Position numbers and translations under genes: made by a program | Notes under the pieces: generated by a model | Seen by the model: the letters and a program-made list of their open reading frames with translations, nothing else | The model's database searches: none | What the model was told of the DNA's origin: nothing | NCBI GenBank assembly: GCA_016783905.1 | Contig: JADHVQ010000001.1 | Location: forward strand, 1 to 51,669 | Reading direction: 5' to 3' | Origin: Bacteroidales bacterium | GTDB lineage: Bacteria > Bacteroidota > Bacteroidia > Bacteroidales > FEN-979 | Length of the DNA stretch: 51,669 nucleotides | In this document: positions 24,999 to 32,222 of the stretch, piece by piece | Position numbering within the stretch: position 1 is the stretch's first letter | How the letters are laid out: each line of letters begins with the position of its first letter

Positions 24999-25970
24999 AT
25001 GAAACATTTACGTATTGTCATCTGCATTTTTTTAACGGTCACCCTCGCCTGCAATAAAAACGACATTCCTGACCTGGATTTCCGGCAGGAGATGAGGAAA
25101 TTTATTGAAGGGATCTCCGGTTATGCGAAGAGTTTTTCTCCTGGATTTATTGTGATCCCCCAGAATGGCCAGGAGCTGATCACCCTCGACGGGGAATCGT
25201 CCGGCCCTCTGGTAACCGGGTATTCACAGGCAATCAGTGGGCAGGGGCGGGAGGATCTTTTCTATGGTTATGACGGCGACGGGGTTCCAACACCGTTGAA
25301 CGACCGGCTTTATATGGAGGAATACCTTGACCGTAGCAAAACGGCAGGGAACGTGATCCTGGTGACAGATTATTGTTCTGCTCACCCAGATATGCTCGAT
25401 TCCTATCTCCAGAATGAAACAAAAGGATATATCTCCTTTTCATCTGATCACAGAACACTGGATCATGTGCCAGCTTACCCTGTTCCGATCTTTCATGAGA
25501 ATTTAAATGCCATTCAAACCCTTGACCAAGCCAAAAATTTTCTCTATTTATTGAACCCGGAGACCTTTCCCACCAAAACTCATTTTCTGGACTCGCTCAG
25601 CAAAACCAACTTTGACCTTTTCATCATTGACCTCTTCTTCCAGGGAAACGAACAACTCACACAGGAGGATGTAGCTTCACTCAAAACCAAGTCAAATGGG
25701 GGAACCCGCCTGGTCATCTGCTACATGAGTATTGGAGAAGCTGAGAATTACCGGTATTACTGGCAATCAGGATGGGAGTTCAGGAGTCCGGAGTGGCTCG
25801 ACAAAGCCAATCCCGACTGGCCGGGTAACTTCAAAGTCCGGTACTGGGATCCGGCCTGGCAAGCCATTATTTTCGGAAACGACAATTCCTACCTGAAACG
25901 CATTATCGACGCCGGGTTTGACGGAGTGTACCTGGATATTGTGGATGCTTTTGAATACTATGAAGAATAA
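24999..25970 (+). CDS. GH114 / TM1410-like lipoprotein
   Basis: 323 residues with a lipoprotein signal ('VICIFLTVTLAC', Cys about 18). The core is a TIM-barrel type: 'LFIIDLFFQGNEQLT', 'LVICYMSIGEAENYRYYW', 'NFKVRYWDPAWQAIIFGN' and 'AGFDGVYLDIVDAFEYYEE'. These are the signature of the MJ1477/TM1410 family, related to glycoside hydrolase family 114 (endo-alpha-1,4-polygalactosaminidase). The acidic residues in 'YLDIVD' and 'SIGEAE' are in the usual catalytic places. It probably acts in the periplasm or on the cell surface on an exopolysaccharide or glycan; the substrate is not predictable. It is a single-gene unit with its own promoter. Confidence 0.8.
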   Translation: MKHLRIVICIFLTVTLACNKNDIPDLDFRQEMRKFIEGISGYAKSFSPGFIVIPQNGQELITLDGESSGPLVTGYSQAISGQGREDLFYGYDGDGVPTPLNDRLYMEEYLDRSKTAGNVILVTDYCSAHPDMLDSYLQNETKGYISFSSDHRTLDHVPAYPVPIFHENLNAIQTLDQAKNFLYLLNPETFPTKTHFLDSLSKTNFDLFIIDLFFQGNEQLTQEDVASLKTKSNGGTRLVICYMSIGEAENYRYYWQSGWEFRSPEWLDKANPDWPGNFKVRYWDPAWQAIIFGNDNSYLKRIIDAGFDGVYLDIVDAFEYYEE

Positions 25971-25981
25971 TCCGTTATTTT

Positions 25982-26030
25982 GAATCCAGAATTTAGAATT
26001 CAGAATTTAGTATTTAGTATTCATTGATTC
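25982..26030. repeat. heptamer array gaattta/gtattta (7 units)
   Basis: Seven in-phase units from gaatcca to ttgattc, with gaattta at units 2 and 4. It fills the gap between the GH114-like gene and the small membrane pseudogene. Confidence 0.85.
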
Positions 26031-26046
26031 ACATAAGTAAACAGCC

Positions 26047-26424
26047 ATGATCAAAGAGATTCTTCTTTATATAGCCGGTGCCCTTACATTTTCTTGGGGT
26101 GTTGCTCACCTGTTTCCTACGAAGTCTGTAGTTAAAGGATTTGGTGATATATCAGAGGATAATCGAAAGATCATTCTCATGGAATGAATCACAGAAGGTG
26201 TAGCGTTGATCTTCCTGGGCATCCTGATTGTCTCTGTCACACTGTTTGGAGACATCCACTCCCTGACAGCCCGGATCGTTTATACCGTAGCCGTTTTCAT
26301 GCTGATTGCTATGGCGTTGGTCTCCCTGCAAACCGGGTTTAAAGTCAACTTCCTACCATATAAACTCTGTCAATTTTTATTCGGGGCGTCAGCGTTATTG
26401 ATTTTCATAGGTGTATTACTCTAA
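26047..26424 (+). pseudogene. small four-helix membrane protein with an in-frame TGA
   Basis: Reading from the ATG at 26047 gives 125 codons with one internal stop, TGA at 26185-26187, where Trp (TGG) would be natural ('IILME-stop-ITEGVALIFLG'). Both sides are clearly one membrane protein: 'ALTFSWGVAHLFPTKSVV' before, and 'GILIVSVTLFGDIHS' and 'LLIFIGVLL' after. The ORF track shows only the part after the stop. TGA ends several intact genes in this window, for example the ACP and mutL genes, so genetic-code reassignment is unlikely. It is either a nonsense mutation or a base error. The family has no assigned function that I can name. Confidence 0.7.
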
Positions 26425-26436
26425 TAACAGGATTTC

Positions 26437-27210
26437 GTGAGAATTATCGATCTATCACTTGAGCATGAACCACTCTATTTCTGTTGCCTCGAAGATTGGT
26501 CGGAGGAGATGAAAGAGGCCGGCGATCACAAAGAGAAGTGGTTTCAAAAAATGAAAAACAAAGGTCTGAGGGTAAAACTCGCCGTTGATGACCACGGAGT
26601 GGTTGGCGGAATGATCCATTACTTACCCATTGAACTCTCGCCATACGAAGGAAAAGATCTATATGCTATACTCTGCATTTGGGTCCATGGATACAAACAG
26701 GGACGTGGAAATTTCAGGAAACAGGGGATGGGCAAAGCCCTGCTCCAAGCTGCAGAAGAGGATGTTAAAGCTCTTGGAGCCAAAGGATTGGTTGCATGGG
26801 GATTGATTATCCCGGTTTTTATGCGGGCTTCCTGGTTTCGGAGGCATGGGTACAAAACCGCCGACAAGGAGGATATGTCACGGCTTCTGTGGAAACCGTT
26901 TTCAACGGATGCCATTCCCCCGAGATTCATTAAACGTAAGAAAAAACCGGAAAAAATTTTCGGAAAAGTGTCAGTTACCTCCTTCATCAATGGCTGGTGC
27001 CCTGCCATGAATATTGTTCATGAACGAGCTAAACGAGCTGCAGAAGAACTTGGAGATGGAGTAGTTTACCAGGTTATCCCCACTGAAAAGAAAGAGACCA
27101 TCATGGAATGGGGCATTTCGGATGCACTTTATATCCATCATAAATCTGTAAGAATGGGGCCACCACCCTCCTACAAAAAGATCTATCGGAAGATCAGGAA
27201 GAAGCTTTAA
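26437..27210 (+). CDS. GNAT acetyltransferase with C-terminal YoaP-like domain
   Basis: 257 residues starting at GTG 26437 (no nearer ATG preserves the fold). The GNAT core covers about residues 1-150 with the acetyl-CoA loop 'RKQGMGKALLQAAEEDVKAL' and a 'KGLVAWGL' strand. The C-terminal part ('FINGWCPAMNIVHERAKRAA', 'ALYIHHKSVRMGPPPS') resembles the YoaP domain found after GNAT domains, a thioredoxin-like piece with a Cys-Pro motif. The expected reaction is acetyl-CoA-dependent N-acetylation of a small molecule; the substrate is unknown. It follows the broken membrane gene by 12 bases and ends just before an 11-unit heptamer array. Confidence 0.78.
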   Translation: MRIIDLSLEHEPLYFCCLEDWSEEMKEAGDHKEKWFQKMKNKGLRVKLAVDDHGVVGGMIHYLPIELSPYEGKDLYAILCIWVHGYKQGRGNFRKQGMGKALLQAAEEDVKALGAKGLVAWGLIIPVFMRASWFRRHGYKTADKEDMSRLLWKPFSTDAIPPRFIKRKKKPEKIFGKVSVTSFINGWCPAMNIVHERAKRAAEELGDGVVYQVIPTEKKETIMEWGISDALYIHHKSVRMGPPPSYKKIYRKIRKKL

Positions 27211-27215
27211 AGTAT

Positions 27216-27292
27216 CTTCAGTCTTCAGTCCTCAGTCCTCAATCTGCAAAATTCGAATTGTGGATTGTGTACTGTGGACTGCAGACTGACAT
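27216..27292. repeat. 77-bp heptamer array (11 units)
   Basis: Eleven perfect-phase units that morph along the array: cttcagt x2, cctcagt, cctcaat, ctgcaaa, attcgaa, ttgtgga, ttgtgta, and then ctgtgga, ctgcaga and ctgacat. It fills the gap between the GNAT gene and the next promoter. Its length equals that of the unrelated array at 28519. Confidence 0.9.
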
Positions 27293-27308
27293 TCTAACCT
27301 AATTCCTA

Positions 27309-27316
27309 TATCTTTG
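27309..27316 (+). promoter_or_regulatory. Bacteroidetes -7 box TATCTTTG
   Basis: Perfect match four bases before the ATG at 27321 (TATCTTTG-CCCC-ATG). It implies an essentially leaderless transcript. Confidence 0.5.
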
Positions 27317-27320
27317 CCCC

Positions 27321-27678
27321 ATGCGTTTAATTTATAGACTCGACAAATCCTTCGGTCCCGGCGGCTCGTTTGCGGGATTGGTGTCGGTGATTGTAGGTGT
27401 CATCCTGCTCCCTTTTTATTGGACTGGAGTAATTTTGTTGATCCTCGGAGCCTTTGTTGGATTTACCGCGAGCGGATGTGAAATTAATCCCGGGAGGCGA
27501 CTTATTCGACCGTATCAGTTGTGGTTCGGGTTGATTAAGACAGGTTCCTGGCAACAATCTCGAAGCTGGCACGCCTCAATCGCGCGTGGAAGTACTGAAA
27601 CGCAAAATCCGGGAGGAGGCTGTTCTGGAAGCCCGGAAACTAGCAGAGATACTGGGGATGGAGGTGTTGGATAACTAG
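27321..27678 (+). pseudogene. small membrane protein, internally deleted and frameshifted
   Basis: The N-terminus is well preserved: 'MRLIYRLDKSFGPGGSFAG' and two hydrophobic segments ('SVIVGVILLPFYWTGVILLI', 'GAFVGFTASG'). After 'FGLIKTGSWQ' the frame of the ORF becomes Gly/Ser-rich nonsense. In the next frame a sensible helical C-terminus appears: 'VEVLKRKIREEAVLEARKLA' to the TAG at 27676-27678. The region that should link the two parts seems to be lost. It is probably a conserved two-helix Bacteroidetes membrane protein of unknown function, now inactive. It keeps a perfect promoter. Confidence 0.6.
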
Positions 27679-27681
27679 ATG

Positions 27682-27733
27682 CTGGATGACTGGATGACTG
27701 GATATTGCAAACTTTGAACCTTGAACCTTGAAC
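27682..27733. repeat. compound array: ctggatga 8-mers then cttgaac heptamers
   Basis: Three 8-nt ctggatga-type units are followed by 7-mers (tgcaaac, tttgaac, cttgaac x2). The cttgaac units overlap the apparent start of the dimethylargininase-like gene and encode its first residues 'NLEP'. Confidence 0.8.
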
Positions 27734-28518
27734 CTCATCTCCCGACCCTGATCACTTGTGCCCCTGGCCCTGCCTATTTTGGTGTCACAGATCTCCACGT
27801 CCATCATCTCACCCAGGTGGCGGACAAGCACCGGGCTTCTGAGCAGCATGACTCGCTGATACAAACCATCGAACAAGCAGGTACGAAGGTGATCAACCTG
27901 GAGGAACTTCCCGGACATCCCAACTCTGTTTTTACGAAGGATCCTGCGGTTTGCACCCCACAAGGATATATCCAACTAAGGATGGGCCTTCTTTCACGGG
28001 AAGGCGAAGAGCCATGGATGGCTGAAAAGCTGGATAGAATCGGAGTTCCCTGTATAAAGGCCATCGAAGCACCCGGAACGGTCGAAGGAGGAGATGTGAT
28101 CCTGGCAGAGAAGGTAGCCTTCATCGGGCAATCTTCCCGGACAAACGCTGAAGGCGTCAGGCAAATCAGTCACCTGCTTGGAGGAATGGGATATGAGATC
28201 AGAGCTGCAGTCGTTCACTCTCCTTTTCTCCATATAGGCGGATCCATGACCCTTGTCTCACCGGATACCATCTTGTGCGTCAGGGATCTATTTCAAGAAA
28301 GCTTTTTCAAAGGCTTTCAACGCATCGAGCTTCCTCCTGCCGGATTCATTAGTGGAAATGTGATCCCTCTTTCCAATCGACAGGTGATTGCAGACCAGGC
28401 GAATCTACCCGCTATTACCGCCCTTCGGCAGCAAGGATTCAAGGTCTATCCGCTGGATCTCACTGAATTTGTTAAAGGAACCGGTGGGCCCAGTTGCCTG
28501 ATTCTGCAGGTAAAATAA
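27721..28518 (+). CDS. dimethylargininase-like amidinohydrolase (DDAH family)
   Basis: About 265 residues. The guanidine-modifying fold shows the catalytic pattern: 'SVFTKDPAV' (Asp), 'TVEGGDVIL', 'FLHIGGSMTLV' (His) and the C-terminal nucleophile Cys about 259 in 'GTGGPSCLILQ'. The family hydrolyses Nw,Nw-dimethylarginine to citrulline and dimethylamine, and related enzymes act on other guanidines. The start is odd. No ATG occurs in frame near the N-terminus, and the only candidate is a TTG at 27721 inside the cttgaac heptamer array, so 'MNLEP' is repeat-derived. The original 5' end has probably been overwritten, and translation efficiency is doubtful. No TAnnTTTG box is seen close upstream apart from that of the preceding pseudogene. 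Confidence 0.78.
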   Translation: MNLEPHLPTLITCAPGPAYFGVTDLHVHHLTQVADKHRASEQHDSLIQTIEQAGTKVINLEELPGHPNSVFTKDPAVCTPQGYIQLRMGLLSREGEEPWMAEKLDRIGVPCIKAIEAPGTVEGGDVILAEKVAFIGQSSRTNAEGVRQISHLLGGMGYEIRAAVVHSPFLHIGGSMTLVSPDTILCVRDLFQESFFKGFQRIELPPAGFISGNVIPLSNRQVIADQANLPAITALRQQGFKVYPLDLTEFVKGTGGPSCLILQVK

Positions 28519-28595
28519 CAGTTGGCAGTGGGCAGTGGGCAGTGGGCAGTTGGCAATGTCAAAATTCGTAAATCGTAATTCGTAATTCGTAATTA
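28519..28595. repeat. 77-bp heptamer array (11 units, two families)
   Basis: It begins at the base after the DDAH-like stop codon. Five cagttgg/cagtggg units, a transition unit caatgtc, then aaaattc, gtaaatc, gtaattc x2 and gtaatta follow, all in one unbroken 7-nt phase. It ends just upstream of the promoter of the acyltransferase operon. Confidence 0.92.
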
Positions 28596-28607
28596 TTATT
28601 GAAGTAT

Positions 28608-28615
28608 TACCTTTG
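28608..28615 (+). promoter_or_regulatory. Bacteroidetes -7 box TACCTTTG of the acyltransferase-ACP operon
   Basis: Perfect TAnnTTTG 19 bases before the ATG at 28635. It excludes the TTG start of the ORF track (28599). It is the only clear promoter for the tightly packed genes up to 34602. Confidence 0.5.
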
Positions 28616-28634
28616 CCCCAAAGATTCAGCCCGC

Positions 28635-29519
28635 ATGCGTCTCTCGTTACGTCTGATGATCTGGTTCCTGACGATCATGCCTTTCCGGTTCTTTTACGGG
28701 ATATCTTCGTTTATTTTCTTCATCATGTTTTACGTTCTGGGTTACCGGAAAAAGGTCGTTTGCAGAAACCTGCAGAATGCCTTCCCGGAAAAGCCGGAAT
28801 CTGAACTCAGGTATATCAAACGAGAGTTTTATAAACACCTGGCTGATTACCTGGTGGAGACAGTAGCAAATTTCCATATGAATGTCAGCGATTTCGACGC
28901 CCGGTACAAGTTAACCAATACAGAACTACTGGATAAATATGCCAGGGAAGGGATCAACGTCATTCTGACTCCAGGCCATTATGGAAACTGGGAGTGGGTC
29001 TCATACCTGGTGCTGAAGATTAATTTCACCTGCGTGGCCATTTACAAAGAGCAATCCAATAAATTTGTCGATGACCTGATCCTTCATTCCAGGGGCAAAT
29101 ACGGACTCCTTCTTTACCAGTATCATGAAGCATACAAATACTTGCTCAACGCCCGGGAAACAGCCCCGCTCTGCCTCTATTTTGCGGCCGATCAGCGCCC
29201 GGTAAAAAAAACGAAGGTTCCCTGGGTGACCTTTTTAAACCAACCGACTGCTGCTTTTCGTGGTCTGGAAAACCTGCACCGAAAGACGAAAGGGGTGGTT
29301 CTTTATGTGCATATCAGGAAAGTAAAGCGCGGCTTTTATGAAGTGGAATTCCGTCCCCTGAACAAGCCCGGTGAGGTGGACATGGTTCCGGATCTCATCG
29401 AACGGTATTTTGAGGCACTGGAGAGTAACATCCGGGAAGACCCCCGGTTTTATCTCTGGTCGCATAACAGGTGGAAATTTTCGCCGCCAGCTGAAGCGAC
29501 AATCAATCATGAAAAATAA
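28635..29519 (+). CDS. LpxL/HtrB-like lysophospholipid acyltransferase
   Basis: 294 residues from the ATG at 28635. An N-terminal membrane segment ('FRFFYGISSFIFFIMFYVLG') is followed by the HX4(D/E) acyltransferase motif in 'TPGHYGNWEWVSY' and a substrate motif around 'FAADQRPVKKTKVPWVTFLN'. The family transfers acyl chains from acyl-ACP to lipid A precursors or other acceptors at the inner membrane. Bacteroidetes carry extra paralogues in aryl-polyene/flexirubin-type loci. As the first gene of an operon that also encodes an ACP and a BtrH-like protein, this one is more likely to acylate a special lipid than to be the housekeeping lipid A enzyme. It overlaps the next gene by 11 bases. Confidence 0.82.
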   Translation: MRLSLRLMIWFLTIMPFRFFYGISSFIFFIMFYVLGYRKKVVCRNLQNAFPEKPESELRYIKREFYKHLADYLVETVANFHMNVSDFDARYKLTNTELLDKYAREGINVILTPGHYGNWEWVSYLVLKINFTCVAIYKEQSNKFVDDLILHSRGKYGLLLYQYHEAYKYLLNARETAPLCLYFAADQRPVKKTKVPWVTFLNQPTAAFRGLENLHRKTKGVVLYVHIRKVKRGFYEVEFRPLNKPGEVDMVPDLIERYFEALESNIREDPRFYLWSHNRWKFSPPAEATINHEK

Positions 29520-30612
29520 ATCGTCTTTGCCCTCTTTACCTCCTCGATGGATTGTCAGAGCCATCCAGGGTGTCAGGTCAGCAATCCTGGCTATGCATGA
29601 CAGGATGTTTCCCGGGAATGTGGTACTATATGAGAAATTCCAGTATTTCTACCTGCTTCCATGCCTCTATGTGACAGCAGAACTTAATGTTGCGGGGTTG
29701 CTTCAGGATGGGGAAAAACCGCTGGCTGATCTTGCCAGGAAGTCTGGTACTGATGCGGAAAGCCTCTATCGAATCCTGCGTGTTCTGGCTTCCCATGGCA
29801 TATTCCGTGAGAGCAGAGACCGGTTTTTTTCCAATACCAGGTTATCAAAACCGCTCATGGACAAACAGGAATCATTGCGCCATATGCTCAGGCATCATCT
29901 GGGTCCACTGAACTGGCAAATCACCGGTGACCTGCTGGAGACAGTCAAAACCGGAAAAGATGGATTCAACAGGAAATATGGCAAAAATATTTATGACTAC
30001 CTTACCGGAGATCCCGACAGTTATGCCATATTTGATCAGTCGATGTCGGATCTCTCTTCCTTGGGAATGGCTCCTCTGCTTCAGTCATACAACTTCTCGA
30101 ACATCACAACCCTGGCAGATGTTGGAGGTGGAGAGGGGTTTCTGTTAGCCAACATCCTGCAGCGATACCCTTCCATCCAGGGAATCTGGTTTGACCTTCC
30201 CGTTGCCCTTGAAAAAGCAGAACAGGTACTTCAAGAATACGGTGTGAGAGAGAGGGTGTCCCTGATTGAAGGGAATTTTTTGGAATCCGTTCCTTCCGGA
30301 GCCGATGGATACCTGGTGAAAAATATTTTACACAACTGGGACGATTCAAACTGCATTACCCTCCTCTCCAATATCCGGAAGGTGTTGCCTGAGAATGGGA
30401 AAGTCATCATCGTGGAGATGATCGTTCCTCCAGGGAACAGGCCGTCGGCAGCCAAGATGATCGACATTCAGATGCTCACTTCTATGCCTGGTGGCAAAGA
30501 GCGAACCCGGGAGGAATTTGAAGCGTTGTTCCGTCAGGCTGGTCTCACCCTTTTCCGGGAATATCCCACCATTGCACCGGTCTCTGTTCTCGAAGCCCGA
30601 CGGAATGGTTAA
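29509..30612 (+). CDS. SAM-dependent O-methyltransferase, family 2
   Basis: 367 residues from the ATG at 29509, which lies in the last codons of the acyltransferase gene; the track's longer start is a read-through. An N-terminal winged-helix dimerisation domain ('KPLADLARKSGTDAESLYRI', 'LASHGIF') is followed by the SAM-binding 'LADVGGGEGFLLANIL', 'DLPVALEKAE' and the catalytic 'KNILHNWDDSNC'. This is the acetylserotonin/hydroxyneurosporene O-methyltransferase type, which methylates hydroxyls of aromatic or polyketide-like small molecules. In this operon it would decorate the ACP-borne product. The C-terminus ends normally ('PVSVLEARRNG'). Confidence 0.85.
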   Translation: MKNKSSLPSLPPRWIVRAIQGVRSAILAMHDRMFPGNVVLYEKFQYFYLLPCLYVTAELNVAGLLQDGEKPLADLARKSGTDAESLYRILRVLASHGIFRESRDRFFSNTRLSKPLMDKQESLRHMLRHHLGPLNWQITGDLLETVKTGKDGFNRKYGKNIYDYLTGDPDSYAIFDQSMSDLSSLGMAPLLQSYNFSNITTLADVGGGEGFLLANILQRYPSIQGIWFDLPVALEKAEQVLQEYGVRERVSLIEGNFLESVPSGADGYLVKNILHNWDDSNCITLLSNIRKVLPENGKVIIVEMIVPPGNRPSAAKMIDIQMLTSMPGGKERTREEFEALFRQAGLTLFREYPTIAPVSVLEARRNG

Positions 30613-30622
30613 CTTTACCCCC

Positions 30623-31789
30623 ATGCGAAAAATCCTGGCAGCATTAAAGAAAGAGTGGCTTATCCTGATCCGGGATATCCCCGGCCTTGGAATTCTGTTC
30701 CTGATGCCTGTCCTCTTGATTCTTGTGGTGACCCTGGCACAGGAGAATGCATTGAAGAGCCAGGTGGAAAAGAGCACCATCCTCATTTACAGTCCTTCCG
30801 GGTCAATCCTCGGAAAACAAATAACCATCGATATTGAATCTTCAGGCATGTTTAGAATAGCTGCTGATCCCAAAGGCCGGGATAAGCTCTATGAAGCCGT
30901 CCAAACAGGACAGGTCCCGCTTGGAATCCTGATTGCTCCAGGGGATACAGCCATCACACTGATCATCGATCCCACCCTGCACGAAGCCTATAAAACCTCC
31001 CTGGTCACAGCTGTTACATTCATCCTTAAGGGGGCGGGGGGAAAGGTGATGATGCAACAACTATTATCAGCCAGTAAGCCTTCTGCTGCTGTACTTTCCA
31101 TGGAAGCTATCCTGGCAAATCTACCACAGATATCCCTTCATCAGGCAGTGAAAGAGCGATCCTCCATCACCCCGACACCGGTGCAGAACAACATCCCTGG
31201 GTTTATTCTTTTTGCTATGTTCTTCATCGTCATTCCGTTATCCGGTAGCGTGATCAGTGAAAAGAACGAAGGGGCCAGTTTCCGGTTACGTACACTTCCC
31301 GTTCCCCTCTGGACTATGCTGGGAGCCAAAGTCCTGTTGTACCTGCTGGTATGTATCGTGCAGTTCCTGCTGATGTTGCTGATCGGGTACTACATGCTTC
31401 ACCTTTTATTCGGATTCCCGAAGCTGGAGATGGGATCCAGTTTTCTTGCATTGACAATAGCCACCCTTACTGCCGCCCTCGGAGCTGTCGGATTCGGACT
31501 GCTGGTTGGTTCAGGCTCACGCACCCACAGCCAGGCAGCCCTGTTCGGGTCTGTCATGGTCGTCATTCTGGGCATTATCAGCGGGACGTTCCTCCCGATC
31601 CATGTCATGCCTAAAGCGATCCGTGTCATCAGCAATTTCTCGCCTATCCGTTGGGGAATCGACAACTACCTTGAACTATTCATCCGTGACGGAACCGTGA
31701 TGGATATCCTGCCCAGAGCCCTCTGGTTGTTTTTGTTTTTTATCTTTGCAATGCTGATGAGCATGTTAATTTTTAAAAAACGGAACTAA
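30623..31789 (+). CDS. ABC-2 type transporter permease
   Basis: 388 residues from the ATG at 30623, 10 bases after the methyltransferase; an in-frame ATG at 30605 is possible. One N-terminal helix ('GILFLMPVLLILVVTLAQ'), a large extracytoplasmic domain of about 150 residues, and five C-terminal helices ('FMSLI' type, for example 'VMVVILGIISGTFLPIHVM') make the usual DrrB/YhgE-like exporter layout. No ATP-binding subunit is encoded in the window, so its partner must lie elsewhere or be shared. The context suggests export of the methylated or sulfated acyl product. Confidence 0.82.
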   Translation: MRKILAALKKEWLILIRDIPGLGILFLMPVLLILVVTLAQENALKSQVEKSTILIYSPSGSILGKQITIDIESSGMFRIAADPKGRDKLYEAVQTGQVPLGILIAPGDTAITLIIDPTLHEAYKTSLVTAVTFILKGAGGKVMMQQLLSASKPSAAVLSMEAILANLPQISLHQAVKERSSITPTPVQNNIPGFILFAMFFIVIPLSGSVISEKNEGASFRLRTLPVPLWTMLGAKVLLYLLVCIVQFLLMLLIGYYMLHLLFGFPKLEMGSSFLALTIATLTAALGAVGFGLLVGSGSRTHSQAALFGSVMVVILGIISGTFLPIHVMPKAIRVISNFSPIRWGIDNYLELFIRDGTVMDILPRALWLFLFFIFAMLMSMLIFKKRN

Positions 31790-31802
31790 TGCCGCGGAGG
31801 TT

Positions 31803-32222
31803 ATGAAAGAGAAAGAGGGCTTTGTCGATTGCCCGGAGCAGCAGATGATCCTGTATGTGGAGAAAGAAGACGGGCAGTTTGGGCCCATGCAGACCGGCTC
31901 ATACATTACGAAAAATTACATCAACGATTATTTCACAAAACGGAATAACCTGGTTCACTCTCTCCGGGAACAAATCAGCCGGCGAGAGATCAGCCCCGTG
32001 AAGTTATTTATGGTACTGGAGGATCTGACTACCAAAGAACTATCGGCCCGGACCCGCATTCCTTCACGGAAAATCAAAAAACATATACTCCCTGTTCACT
32101 TTGAACAGCTCTCAGAAGATTTACTCCACCGGTATGCCGCCGTCTTTAACGTCACAGTGGAACAACTGTTAAAGGCAGATCCCGGCACAGAACCGCTGCA
32201 TGATGAATCTCCCAAACGATGA
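31803..32222 (+). CDS. small protein with HTH-like C-terminus
   Basis: 139 residues. The N-terminus ('EGFVDCPEQQMILYVEKED') is of unknown type. The C-terminal part 'TTKELSARTRIPSRKIKKH' followed by 'RYAAVFNVTVEQLLKAD' follows the pattern of an XRE-type helix-turn-helix, although the recognition helix is unusual. It is translationally coupled to the BtrH-like gene (ATGA overlap), so it belongs to the pathway. It could be a local regulator or a protein partner; I cannot decide. No membrane segment or signal peptide is present. Confidence 0.65.
   Translation: MKEKEGFVDCPEQQMILYVEKEDGQFGPMQTGSYITKNYINDYFTKRNNLVHSLREQISRREISPVKLFMVLEDLTTKELSARTRIPSRKIKKHILPVHFEQLSEDLLHRYAAVFNVTVEQLLKADPGTEPLHDESPKR

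Noticed and set aside
26185-26187. TGA read as Trp (alternative genetic code)
   Set aside because: TGA terminates several intact genes in the window, including mutL and the ACP gene.
27216-28595. CRISPR array
   Set aside because: Repeats are 7 nt, directly adjacent and drifting, with no spacers and no cas genes.
28519-28595. Transcription terminator between the DDAH-like gene and the acyltransferase operon
   Set aside because: The sequence is a heptamer array without an inverted repeat or T-run.
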